Positions 1 to 7,896 of a stretch of 64,000 bases of DNA are shown here, piece after piece (position 1 is the stretch's first letter; each line of letters opens with the position of its first letter). Below the pieces are notes generated by a model, which saw only the letters and a list, made by a program, of their open reading frames with translations, searched no databases and was not told where the DNA came from. This stretch comes from Pachyseris speciosa (Eukaryota; Cnidaria; Anthozoa; Scleractinia; Pachyseridae). The stretch lies in contig JAEMWC010000391.1 in the NCBI GenBank assembly GCA_016490735.1, positions 572,501 to 636,500 on the forward strand. The letters are read 5' to 3'. A program made the translations under genes and the position numbers.

Positions 1-61
1 CAAGCAGGGACCGCGCAGGGCGAGGGGCCGAGGGGGGCAGCCCCCCCCCCCCAATTTTTGT

Positions 62-330
62 GGAAAAAATAATAAATTAAGGGGGGTTATCCATAATTCT
101 GAATAAGAATGGTTGGTACGGAATGCCTGGATCTTCATTCGCAACATTCTGTTCATTCTGCCCCTGGGAGCAGAATGGATGGAATGACTTTCTGTCCATT
201 CCGGAATAGGAATGCGGAATAGTAAAACGCGCTCATTTTACATTCTGGCCATTCTCATTCCAGAATTGTGAATAAAAAATGCGCTCTAAGTAAAAGACAT
301 ATCCGAAAAAGTACTTTCACAGGATAATAG
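62..330. repeat. AT-rich repeat with ATTC/GAAT-rich inverted segments
   Basis: The block alternates ATTCTGAATAAGAATG-like and CATTCTCATTCC-like words that are partly inverted copies of each other. It probably derives from a small non-autonomous DNA element. It follows a C12-type homopolymer at about 41-52. No coding potential is seen and clean element ends could not be set. Confidence 0.3.
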
Positions 331-368
331 TTTTTGGCTAAAGGTGGCGAACCTCGCGGGAAAACATC

Positions 369-862
369 CTAATTTATGATTGATTCCTTTCTAACCTGTC
401 TGATGGAATAAATTTTAAACCCAATGTCTTTACAATTCATACACTTAGTTGCAGTCTTCTGTTGGTGATTGAAATTGGGTCGACAGACCAACGCGACTCC
501 TGCTGTGTGCCCATGTAAAAGAAGCTTAAGCACCATAAGCGCCTTTGATTTTCCTTTTCTATAAGAAATCAAGGGAGGTTCCTAGAATATCTCTTTGAGT
601 AATGGTTGTTCTTGTATTAGATATCATTTGTCCATTAGTATGTTTTTCAAACATGGTAACGATGAATGGTTGAAATTGCATTTACAAAGGGTAGAAGCTT
701 CTTGTGCGTTCTCTGTTTCCGGTTGCGAGCTGCTTTTCTGCCTGCATAGTTAACTTCTGAGAGTATCTGTTCCACCATTTTCTTAGGGTAACTTCTAGAT
801 ATAAGGCGCATTTTAAAATTTTTTATGTTGTCTGTGAAAATGACTGTTGAAGAGTTACTCAA
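369..862 (-). pseudogene. Degenerate retroelement reverse-transcriptase tail (Penelope-like or non-LTR)
   Basis: Two minus-strand reading frames, 647-862 and 369-572, look like the C-terminal part of a cnidarian reverse transcriptase. The first has the basic RLISRSYPKK...RTHKKLLPFV block that precedes the end of such proteins; the second has PPLISYRKGKS followed by a Cys-containing segment. They lie in different frames with stops between them and no catalytic core is present, so this is a dead 3' remnant. Assignment to the Penelope-like group is from memory of similar proteins and is uncertain. Confidence 0.42.
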
Positions 863-1079
863 GAAAGGCTCGAAGAAGACTCAAGAAAGGTTTAGTAATC
901 TTACAGTACTAAACACTCACAAAGACAGAACAGACAAACTTTGCCTTGCTGACGTGGCAAATGAATTTGTTGCTCGTAACGACAATCCAAAAAGGAATTT
1001 CCGTACATTCAGAGAATCCGATTTCGTGACAGTAAGCGAAGAAATGATACAAAGTTATGATTACTCTACCTTCGTTTAG
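825..1079 (+). pseudogene. Fragment resembling a hAT transposase dimerisation tail
   Basis: An 84-codon open frame contains TQERFSNLTVL...TDKLCLADVANEFVARN. This spacing of a small hydrophobic helix, a short acidic linker and a second helix ending in a basic stretch resembles the C-terminal dimerisation region of hAT or hAT-derived zinc-finger proteins. No BED finger or catalytic residues are nearby. It could be a transposon fragment or a last exon of a domesticated gene; a chance frame is also possible. Confidence 0.28.
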
Positions 1080-1334
1080 AGATTACGTTAAGTGTAATTA
1101 CAAAGTTTATTTTGTCACTAACCCCTTTCTCTAAATGCTTGAATTGAGTTGAAAAGTGTAGAAAAGGATATCAGTTGATTTTCTGAGTTAATAAAATATG
1201 TTAACTGCTGGACAAAGCTTATAAATTAAACGGAATTATATACGTTTTAATTATTTTTAGAGTCAGTCCCCTCCCCTAACTTGAAAACGCGGGAGCAGCC
1301 CCCCCACTTTCAAAACTGCTCCGTGGGCTCTGAC

Positions 1335-2034
1335 AAGTAGCCTGGTTAGTAACGTCTGCGAAGAAGCTCCGAATTCCTTGTTCTGTGTACCAGAATTCGA
1401 TCACTTACACAAGTAGCCTGGTTAGTAACGTCTGCAAAGCAGCGCCGAATTTCTTGTTCTGTGTACCAGAGTTCGAGTACGCGCTATGATTGCCCCGTCA
1501 AAAAAAGGCTTTTGTTGAAAGGCCAGTCATAACGCGTGTGCAAATATCTGGTACACAGAACAAGGAATTCGGCCCTGCTTCGCAGACGACCGCCGACCGG
1601 TTAGCTCGACCGGTTAGCTCAGTGGTAGAGCACCGGACTACCGTGCGGGAGGTCGCGGGTTCAAACCCCGGCCGGACCAACACTCAGGGTCTTTAAATAA
1701 TTGAGGAGAAAGTGCTGCCTTTGTAATGATATCTGCAAATGGTTAGACTTTCTGGTCTTCTCGGATAAGGACGATAAACCGTAGGCTCCGTCTCACAACT
1801 CTTCATAATTTATTCTGTGGGACGTTAAAGAACCCACGCACTGTTCGAAAAGAGTAGGGGACGTAGTCCCCGGTGTGGTGGTCTATCTTTACTAGAATGT
1901 GGTTACGGAGGAGGGATTTGCGGTTACGGGCCTACAGTAATTGGCGCACGCTGTTGTAGTGTCCCTGCCAGGTCTCTGGCAAAGCTAATAAAATAAAAAA
2001 AAATAATAAAATAAAAAGACGTTACTAACCAGAA
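1335..2034. mobile_element. MITE with long inverted repeats, split by a SINE
   Basis: The left arm starts near 1411 (GCCTGGTTAGTAACGTCTGC) and is echoed by an incomplete extra copy at 1335-1400. The right arm runs GGAATTCGGCCCTGCTTCGC up to 1588 and resumes at 2017 as GACGTTACTAACCAG, the exact inverse of the left end. A related uninterrupted copy lies at about 46840-47048. It has no coding capacity, so it is a non-autonomous DNA transposon. Confidence 0.7.
1589..2016 (+). mobile_element. tRNA-derived SINE (probable MetaSINE-type)
   Basis: The head has Pol III promoter boxes: box A-like TTAGCTCAGTGG (1611-1624) and box B GGTTCAAACCC near 1660. The first 13 bases of the head, GACCGGTTAGCTC, occur twice in tandem (1595-1607, 1608-1620). 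A ~300-bp body follows, containing TTCTCGGATAAGGACG and GTTAAAGAACCCACG, which I recall as typical of the conserved MetaSINE body. The end is an A-rich tail (about 1990-2016). A direct repeat AGACG flanks it (1584-1588, 2017-2021). The family name is from memory; tRNA head, body, A-tail and target duplication are seen directly. Confidence 0.75.
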
Positions 2035-2394
2035 AGAGACCGTTCCAAGTCTCTCACGTGACCTACGATATTCAACATCACGTGACAGATCCTTGCACAG
2101 GGCTGGAAGTTTGTTCTTTAATAGTCCTTTATTCATGAGCAAACTATCAGCAGGCAGGAAACATGAAAAAAATTAATGATTCATGCACAACAAGTTTATT
2201 TACATATTGAAACGTCTGAGCTCCCTGAATTAGTGAAGTGTTGCGGTTTGATTAAGACGAAAGTGCTATATTTAAAATCTGATTTCGCTACTTTTACAGA
2301 TTTTTTTCACTAAACAAATCATAATGAAAACAATTATCATTTCACCTGCCGCGCTCTTTTAATCATATTTCTTGCATTACCTTCATCGATTTAA

Positions 2395-2581
2395 CAAATC
2401 GAATGTGGTTTAGCGTTGTTTGTACTCTTATCGACAACGCCGATATTCGTTGTCACAGTGGTCAAAATGATGTGGACTCACGCGGCGCAGCCGAGTGAGT
2501 CCACAGCAAATCTTGACCACTGTGATGACGAATATCGTTGTCGATAAGAGTATAGACAACGCTAAACCACATTCGATTTGT
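2395..2581. repeat. Fold-back MITE (long hairpin)
   Basis: Left arm ACAAATCGAATGTGG... and right arm ending ...CCACATTCGATTTGT are inverted copies over most of the 187 bp, with a short loop near GCGGCGCAGCCG. A further piece with the same CTCTTATCGACAACG word lies at about 2670-2697. No open frame. Confidence 0.75.
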
Positions 2582-3132
2582 TTTTTGCCACAATATCAGC
2601 GCCAAAGAAAATGTTAATTTTAGAGCGCGAGCTGAAAAAAGGCATTGCGCGACACGTTGACGCGAGCAGCGTTGTCTAGACTCTTATCGACAACGGCAAA
2701 TTAGCCAATAGATTGCAAGATTACAAGCAATTGTGGTAAAAATATTTTTTTTTTCCAGGACTCATTATTCCCTGGTAGTCATGGTAACTAAAGCCGATTT
2801 CAAACTAAAAGTCTGTAAACAAACTGTGAGCGAATAAATAAGGAAGAAAACTGATATTAAAATTAAAATAACCTTTTGCGGGATCAGATCACGTTTATTA
2901 TAACGACAACAAACGGCCGGGCGCTATATGTTAAAACAAATAGAAGAAATTCTTTGTTGACTTTTTAAGTCAGTAAGATGTATTTTCTTATAGAGTGTTA
3001 AAAGATATCTGTTCGTACAAGTGACCTGAAAGTGAATTTTAAAAATAATAAGCAGCCAAAATACTGAGCGTCATCTTCTGTGTAAGTTGTTGTCGGTGCC
3101 CTTGTTTTACGCTGAGCTCATGCTTTTCTTTC

Positions 3133-3978
3133 TTAGTTGCCTGAGCAGAATATCAGTCTCACTCCAGCACGAACGTCTCTCATTCGCCACACATAAAGAC
3201 AAGGGTTGAGAGAAGAAGACAAGAATAAGAACACTTCAGATATACTACCTGCCATCTTTACTACCGGACCTTTACCGATGAGAACACTCACCACTAGAGA
3301 AGTAATAATGGGTAAGAATGAAAACGAAAATAAACCCAGAATGTATGAGATTGACGCCACCGATTTCTTGTACTTCGCCAGATTTATGGCAGGTTGACCA
3401 AAATTTTGAGAAGAATGGTTTCCATGAACTTGTTGCTGATGTTGACGAATGATTCGGAACACTTTGAAGTAAGCAGCACATGTGGTCACGTAACAAACTA
3501 GAGCATATGACACAGCTGCAATGACTGCCAGATCTCGCTCTATCTGACTTATGGCAGTTAACGTGCTGAGAATGGTCAATGCAGTCGGTATGATCAATAA
3601 CATGACGCAAGCCGTAAGGCAACCGCGACGCGATGTCACCAAGGATCGTCGCGACATGTACAGCCACCGTTCAATAGACATCATCGTTATGATAAGCAAC
3701 GTGGCAGACCCAAAATATACGAGACTGGCACTTTTAATCATGTAAAGAGTCTTAAAACGCACTAATGGCGCGGCAGCAGAAAAGGGTTGGGTTATAAGAC
3801 CCGTACACAAGTCAGTGAGCGTCAATCCACTCAGAAGAAGATGAAATGGTGTTCTCTGAAACGTTTTTTTCCAAAGTGCTGCCAGAATCAATGCATTTCC
3901 GACCACTGCAACGGGGGATAAAATAGCGATGATGATGCAACTTACAAAGATGGCATAATGAGAAGTATCGTATTCCAT
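3133..3978 (-). CDS. Class A (rhodopsin-like) G-protein-coupled receptor, intronless
   Basis: The 281-residue protein has seven hydrophobic segments at roughly residues 10-32, 46-68, 80-105, 118-140, 150-172, 212-236 and 244-266. Family marks are GN in TM1 (VVGNALIL), a Leu/Asp-rich TM2 (LTLTDLCTG), ERW in place of DRY after TM3 (SIERWLY) and NPCLYVWR in TM7, the NPxxY variant. It would act in the plasma membrane; the ligand cannot be told. The N-terminus is short with no signal peptide, normal for small class A receptors. It is a single exon, as in lineage-expanded cnidarian receptors. A broken tandem copy lies at 28036-28900. The start was chosen as the first ATG before TM1. Confidence 0.88.
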   Translation of the reverse strand: MEYDTSHYAIFVSCIIIAILSPVAVVGNALILAALWKKTFQRTPFHLLLSGLTLTDLCTGLITQPFSAAAPLVRFKTLYMIKSASLVYFGSATLLIITMMSIERWLYMSRRSLVTSRRGCLTACVMLLIIPTALTILSTLTAISQIERDLAVIAAVSYALVCYVTTCAAYFKVFRIIRQHQQQVHGNHSSQNFGQPAINLAKYKKSVASISYILGLFSFSFLPIITSLVVSVLIGKGPVVKMAGSISEVFLFLSSSLNPCLYVWRMRDVRAGVRLIFCSGN

Positions 3979-4289
3979 CTTGCAATTTTCCTAGCTGCAC
4001 GTACTGGAGTAATTTGCTGTGAGGAAGCGAATGGCGTTGTTTACCTTGGGTCGCTTTTTACCGAAGACTGAACATAAGAGGAAAGCTGGAGCACACTTTG
4101 AAGACTCATCTTGTAAAGGACCTCAAAATGAATAGATTAATAAAGTTGATTTACAGCTTCTACTAAGAAAGTACGTAGAACTGCACCACACGACTCACGG
4201 TTTGACCTCAGAGGGGAATATAATATCCTCAAATGTTGCATTCCTGTTTTCATTCTTGTTAGAATGTGGTGTAATTAAAGTTGGGTCGC

Positions 4290-5105
4290 TTCATCTATTG
4301 ACTACTTTTTATACTTTGTTTTAGTAATATTATTACTTGTCATGTAGTTTTATTTTTAATTCCAAATGACATTTTCACCCAAAATTAATTTTCTTTCACT
4401 TGACCGTAAAACTTATTTACTTTTCAACGGTGTTATCTCTCAGATACGTTTTTGTGTGATCTAAAGACAGTAAGTACTCCAGAGGTGAAAATAGGATCTT
4501 TTAATACTGCCATCTATTTTTTTTAACAGTCGGCTTAAATAGGTTCCTTTGCCTTAATCCCTTTCCCTTGAGACAACTGTAATAACGACGACTGTAACAA
4601 ACACACACACAGTGGGAAGTGCGGTCACTGATCGGGAGCTCGGGAGCTTTCATTTCAAATACTCTGTGGATTTTGCTATGAACCTGCCTGGTACCTACAA
4701 CACGTGTTCCACGCGTTAGAAAATCAGTCCAGAAAGTACAGCTGGACGCAATTTTGCTTTAATTAAGCACTGTCTCTCTACAATGTCAGTTTTATTAATA
4801 TCAGGCAAGACGGTCATGAGCCGAAGATCCGGACGGGAAATGACCAGTCACGATACCCTTTTCAATTTGGAGAGCGTTCAAGCACACAAAAACAAACAAA
4901 ATACTAGTAATTAGAACCGAACGTGACCGTCCAAAACTTGATCACTGTTGCCGTTTTTGCCTGCGGCACTTACGTTACATTACACCTTTTTATGGCATAA
5001 ACGATATATATCTGTCGAGAGTATTGAATAAATGACATAACTAAGACGTCGCTATTTTTATACTGTTGAAACATGTGTTGATTGACCATTGATATCAAAT
5101 CCTGT
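4290..5105. other. Intergenic stretch, nothing recognised
   Basis: AT-rich sequence between the GPCR gene and the Polinton. It has a short CA run near 4600 and no convincing exon, RNA gene or element end. Confidence 0.6.
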
Positions 5106-5111
5106 GCAGTC
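5106..5111. repeat. Left target-site duplication of the Polinton
   Basis: GCAGTC directly before the element terminus. The identical six bases follow the right terminus at 26079-26084. A 6-bp duplication is the Polinton/Maverick hallmark. Confidence 0.95.
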
Positions 5112-5404
5112 AGTAGTATAGTACTTGGGTGATCCAGCGCATTTTCCACAGCAGCGCATTTTTGAAATCAGATGGTTCAATTTCTCGGAAAATTACCATG
5201 TGTAACTTTCTCGGAAAAACAGTACTTGGGCGATCTAGCGCATTTTCCACCGCTTGGTCAAGGTCATCTAAGTACCTTAGGATATGAAAAACACTTAAAG
5301 ACATGTCGCTTTAGGTTAAATGGAGAATGAAGAAAGAAAGAAATCTCCGGGCCTTGGAAAAGCCCTATCGAATCAGATCAGGTAGCCAGATGGTAAATGA
5401 TCTG
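5112..5404 (+). repeat. Left terminal inverted repeat of the Polinton
   Basis: Inverse of 25782-26078. By eye the copies differ by two substitutions (one near 5140, one near 5236) and a 4-bp indel near 5270. It holds an internal repeat: AGTACTTGGGTGATCCAGCG at 5121-5140 recurs as AGTACTTGGGCGATCTAGCG at 5221-5240, each followed by CATTTTCCAC. The last 78 bases are coding, giving 26 N-terminal codons shared by the VLTF3-like gene and polB. Confidence 0.95.
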
Positions 5405-5962
5405 TGTAATTCAGATATTCATGAATATTTGATTGAAGTAGAAAATTATATAACATGTCCTTTTTGTGATCAGAAAATAGCAGAACATAGTGTTAAAAAG
5501 GAACCGTGTTGTGATAAACAGAAAATGTTTAACGATAATGGTGAAAATGTTTGTATAAATTGTGGTTCAGTCCACGGCTATGACTATTGCAGAGAGTATG
5601 TCGACTTTCATAATAATATGTATAAAATAAAGCGAAAATCAGTGTATCATCGGAAGTATCATATTGAAAATGTAATAAATAAAATATGTCACAAGAATAG
5701 ATTTCAAATTACTGCTGAAGACAGAAACAAAATATTAAGAATATTCAAGGAGATGGATAAAGTACTGCCATTGGTGAATGAAAATAGAAAGCGTATGATT
5801 AATACCAAATTCATTCTGAAACAATTGTTCATGATGATGGATCTGCCTTATGAGTATATCATATTAACCAACTCAAAGAAAACACTGAAATTTTATGATC
5901 AATATTGGGTTGAAATGTTATTGTTGATATTTGATGTAATTATTGGTATTATTAGACAGTAA
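5327..5962 (+). CDS. VLTF3-like late transcription factor of the Polinton
   Basis: The 211-residue protein begins with 26 residues encoded in the TIR and identical to the start of polB. Two Cys-pair sets follow: CPFC at about 44, then CC and CINCG at about 61-83, as in a zinc ribbon. The C-terminal half has YHRKYHIENVINKIC, then helices with FKEMDKVLPLVNENRKRMINTKFILKQLF in two blocks, which match the pox-type late transcription factor 3 fold found in large DNA viruses and many Polintons. It should act in the nucleus or factory to recruit RNA polymerase to late promoters. It is convergent with and overlaps the next minus-strand gene by 11 bp. Assignment is by motif recognition. Confidence 0.72.
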   Translation: MKKERNLRALEKPYRIRSGSQMVNDLCNSDIHEYLIEVENYITCPFCDQKIAEHSVKKEPCCDKQKMFNDNGENVCINCGSVHGYDYCREYVDFHNNMYKIKRKSVYHRKYHIENVINKICHKNRFQITAEDRNKILRIFKEMDKVLPLVNENRKRMINTKFILKQLFMMMDLPYEYIILTNSKKTLKFYDQYWVEMLLLIFDVIIGIIRQ

Positions 5963-6449
5963 ATTTTTCATCATATTTCAGTAGGTACTTATCAATAATT
6001 GGACTATTATCAACAACATAATCGTCTATGTTCTTCATTGTATTGTGTATGCTGGAATTATCAAAATTACCGCTTCTCATGGTTTCTTTTATTGTATTGA
6101 GAAGATGCTGGTAGCTTTGATAAGCATATGTACAATTCTGTATTTTCATGTCAAGGTTCTTGTGTTTCATCCAACCTTGTATTAAAAGTGATGCTGTACT
6201 GATGGCAACTAAACTAACACCACCAGTCGAAATGCTTGCGGCAAGACCGCCAGTTGCAAATATAATAGATGCTGAATTACCCAATAACTTCCATTTTTTG
6301 AATCTTTTGACTGCTTGTTTATAAGCCCAACACTTTCTGTGATATGTTCGGTAATAGGATTTTAATTCATTTACCTGATCTTCTGTTAATTCACCTGAAA
6401 TATGGTTCCAGCTGAATATGCTTTTACGACTCTTTGTCATATATATCAT
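5952..6449 (-). CDS. Small membrane protein with a two-helix hairpin, function unknown
   Basis: The 165-residue protein has a basic amphipathic N-terminal helix (about 25-55), a Gly/Ala/Ser-rich hydrophobic hairpin (about 56-92) and a soluble helical C-terminal half. This resembles the layout of two-helix SLATT-type membrane modules, but I see no diagnostic residue and do not assign it. Its ATG follows the stop codon of the upstream gene directly (TAA-ATG), so the two look co-expressed from one message. It lacks its own TCTAA promoter motif. Confidence 0.7.
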   Translation of the reverse strand: MIYMTKSRKSIFSWNHISGELTEDQVNELKSYYRTYHRKCWAYKQAVKRFKKWKLLGNSASIIFATGGLAASISTGGVSLVAISTASLLIQGWMKHKNLDMKIQNCTYAYQSYQHLLNTIKETMRSGNFDNSSIHNTMKNIDDYVVDNSPIIDKYLLKYDEKFTV

Positions 6450-6872
6450 TTATACAATTATTCTCTTGGATATGCAATATATCAAACCGGAAATCTGGCC
6501 ACATAATGGAGATCTTTTCATCCATTTTGTTGTAAGGTTCTTTGGTATAGTATATGTGTACCCTCTGTCTAATGAATAGCGGTTATGAAATCTTCCAAAA
6601 GCATCATGGAGAATACTATGTGAGTGTAATACATCAATCCAATCAAGTGTTCTTTCAAAAAATCGTGTAAGGCAGCCATTTCCCGGACCAATAAGTCCTA
6701 TATCATTATGAATGTATAAAATGTTGTTAATTGGAAGTATTCTTTTGAAATGCTTGAAATACAAAAATTGGTATACTAGGCATGACTTTAGTATGGCATC
6801 ATCAACGCTGTTGTGTTGTTGTTTGGTTTTATCAAAAAGATAGCTAACGTATTTGATTATGTCTTCTATCAT
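6450..6872 (-). CDS. Phospholipase A2-like protein (first of two)
   Basis: The 140-residue protein contains GLIGPGNGC (about 58-66), the form of a calcium-binding loop in secreted and parvovirus-type PLA2, and about 25 residues later HSHSILHDAFG, where His-Asp would be the catalytic dyad. The fold would hydrolyse the sn-2 ester of phospholipids and could serve membrane escape. The helix cysteines of secreted PLA2 are missing, so it is a divergent member. Its start overlaps the stop of the fibre gene upstream as ATGA (6869-6872), a coupled arrangement, and it has no promoter motif of its own. Confidence 0.55.
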   Translation of the reverse strand: MIEDIIKYVSYLFDKTKQQHNSVDDAILKSCLVYQFLYFKHFKRILPINNILYIHNDIGLIGPGNGCLTRFFERTLDWIDVLHSHSILHDAFGRFHNRYSLDRGYTYTIPKNLTTKWMKRSPLCGQISGLIYCISKRIIV

Positions 6873-7879
6873 ATACTATATCGTTGTATTAAAATTTGAT
6901 GATGATCCAAAATTGTTTTTTCATCTAACATGAAATCCAAGTACACACAGAAAAAAATGACACTACCGTCAAGAGGTGCTATGGAGCTAGGATCCAAATC
7001 ACCAAAAGTCATTTGCTGACTACCACTTCTATTGGCAGCTGTAAAACTTCCAATATGTTTTTTATTCCAATAGATTTTACTTGTGTTTGTTTTTGGAGAA
7101 GATAAATTATCCCAGTGAACAGACAAGCAGTGCCAAACATTTATTTGACCCAAATCATTTACTGAATAATCTGCTATTTTTCTGAAACTTTGTATAGATG
7201 CTGCTGGACCAAAATATACACAATTTGATTGATCGACACCACTTATAGCTAAATTTGAACCATTGTAATAGCTGACAAACTTATCATAACCTCCATTATC
7301 ATGACCAAAAAGCCCATTTTTCCATGGATTTCCACCTGTATTTGAATTTAATTTATAAACAATGAAGATATTGACAGCATTATTATTTAAATTGATTTGA
7401 CTTATCATTCTCTGTGATCCATCAAACTTCAAAAAATAACGTCCATTATGTTTCTCAGCTTTGGTACAAACAGTGGGTCTTATGTTTAAAGTTGATTGTG
7501 TTGCATTATTTTCTTCAATCGAGAGATCGTACAATGTTTCAACTTTTCTGTCTGCATTCATATCTAAAAAATTATTATTCGCTCTGTCGATTTGATAAGT
7601 ACATTTAGAGTATAATCTGATGAATTCAGAAACCCATAAATCCAAAAAACTATCTCTGACAATATCTGAAACTTGTGATTTGATTACAACATGATCAGAA
7701 TCATTGCCTGCTTTTACATTAGTCAAATGTTTGTTTCCAAGATCATAGTGACCATCTTGTGTTAATGTAAAACCAATTCCTTTATCACCTTTAGGACCAA
7801 TTGCACCAGTATCACCTTTTGAGCCTCTTTCACCAGTTCTTGTATTATCTTGATTTTGTGGAGAATTGAAAACTCCCAT
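6869..7879 (-). CDS. Short fibre protein: collagen stalk plus lectin-like head
   Basis: 336 residues. The first ~13 residues (MGVFNSPQNQD) nearly match those of the large fibre gene upstream. Gly-X-Y triplets follow (GERGSKGDTGAIGPKGDKG, about 17-35), then GHYDLGNKHLTNV, a phage-tail-fibre-type motif. Residues ~110-336 look like a concanavalin A/LamG jelly-roll (YFLKFDGSQRM, VNIFIVYKL, WHCLSVHWDN, SKIYWNKKHIGSF). The likely role is host recognition on the virion. A TCTAAA motif lies 11 nt before the ATG. It appears to be a shortened paralogue of its neighbour with a different head. Confidence 0.72.
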   Translation of the reverse strand: MGVFNSPQNQDNTRTGERGSKGDTGAIGPKGDKGIGFTLTQDGHYDLGNKHLTNVKAGNDSDHVVIKSQVSDIVRDSFLDLWVSEFIRLYSKCTYQIDRANNNFLDMNADRKVETLYDLSIEENNATQSTLNIRPTVCTKAEKHNGRYFLKFDGSQRMISQINLNNNAVNIFIVYKLNSNTGGNPWKNGLFGHDNGGYDKFVSYYNGSNLAISGVDQSNCVYFGPAASIQSFRKIADYSVNDLGQINVWHCLSVHWDNLSSPKTNTSKIYWNKKHIGSFTAANRSGSQQMTFGDLDPSSIAPLDGSVIFFCVYLDFMLDEKTILDHHQILIQRYSI

Positions 7880-7890
7880 TATAATATTAA

Positions 7891-7896
7891 TTTAGA
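7891..7896 (-). promoter_or_regulatory. TCTAA late-promoter-like motif, short fibre gene
   Basis: TCTAAA on the minus strand, 11 nt before the ATG at 7879. It sits immediately beyond the stop codon of the upstream fibre gene. Confidence 0.65.

Noticed and set aside
1490..1696. Overlapping ORFs on both strands of the SINE
   Set aside because: They cross the MITE-SINE junction and the tRNA-like head.
3206..3745. Plus- and minus-strand ORFs overlapping the GPCR
   Set aside because: Shadow frames of the receptor; only 3133-3978 shows transmembrane periodicity and family motifs.
5952..6449. Firm SLATT-family assignment
   Set aside because: Only topology suggests it; no diagnostic residues are visible.
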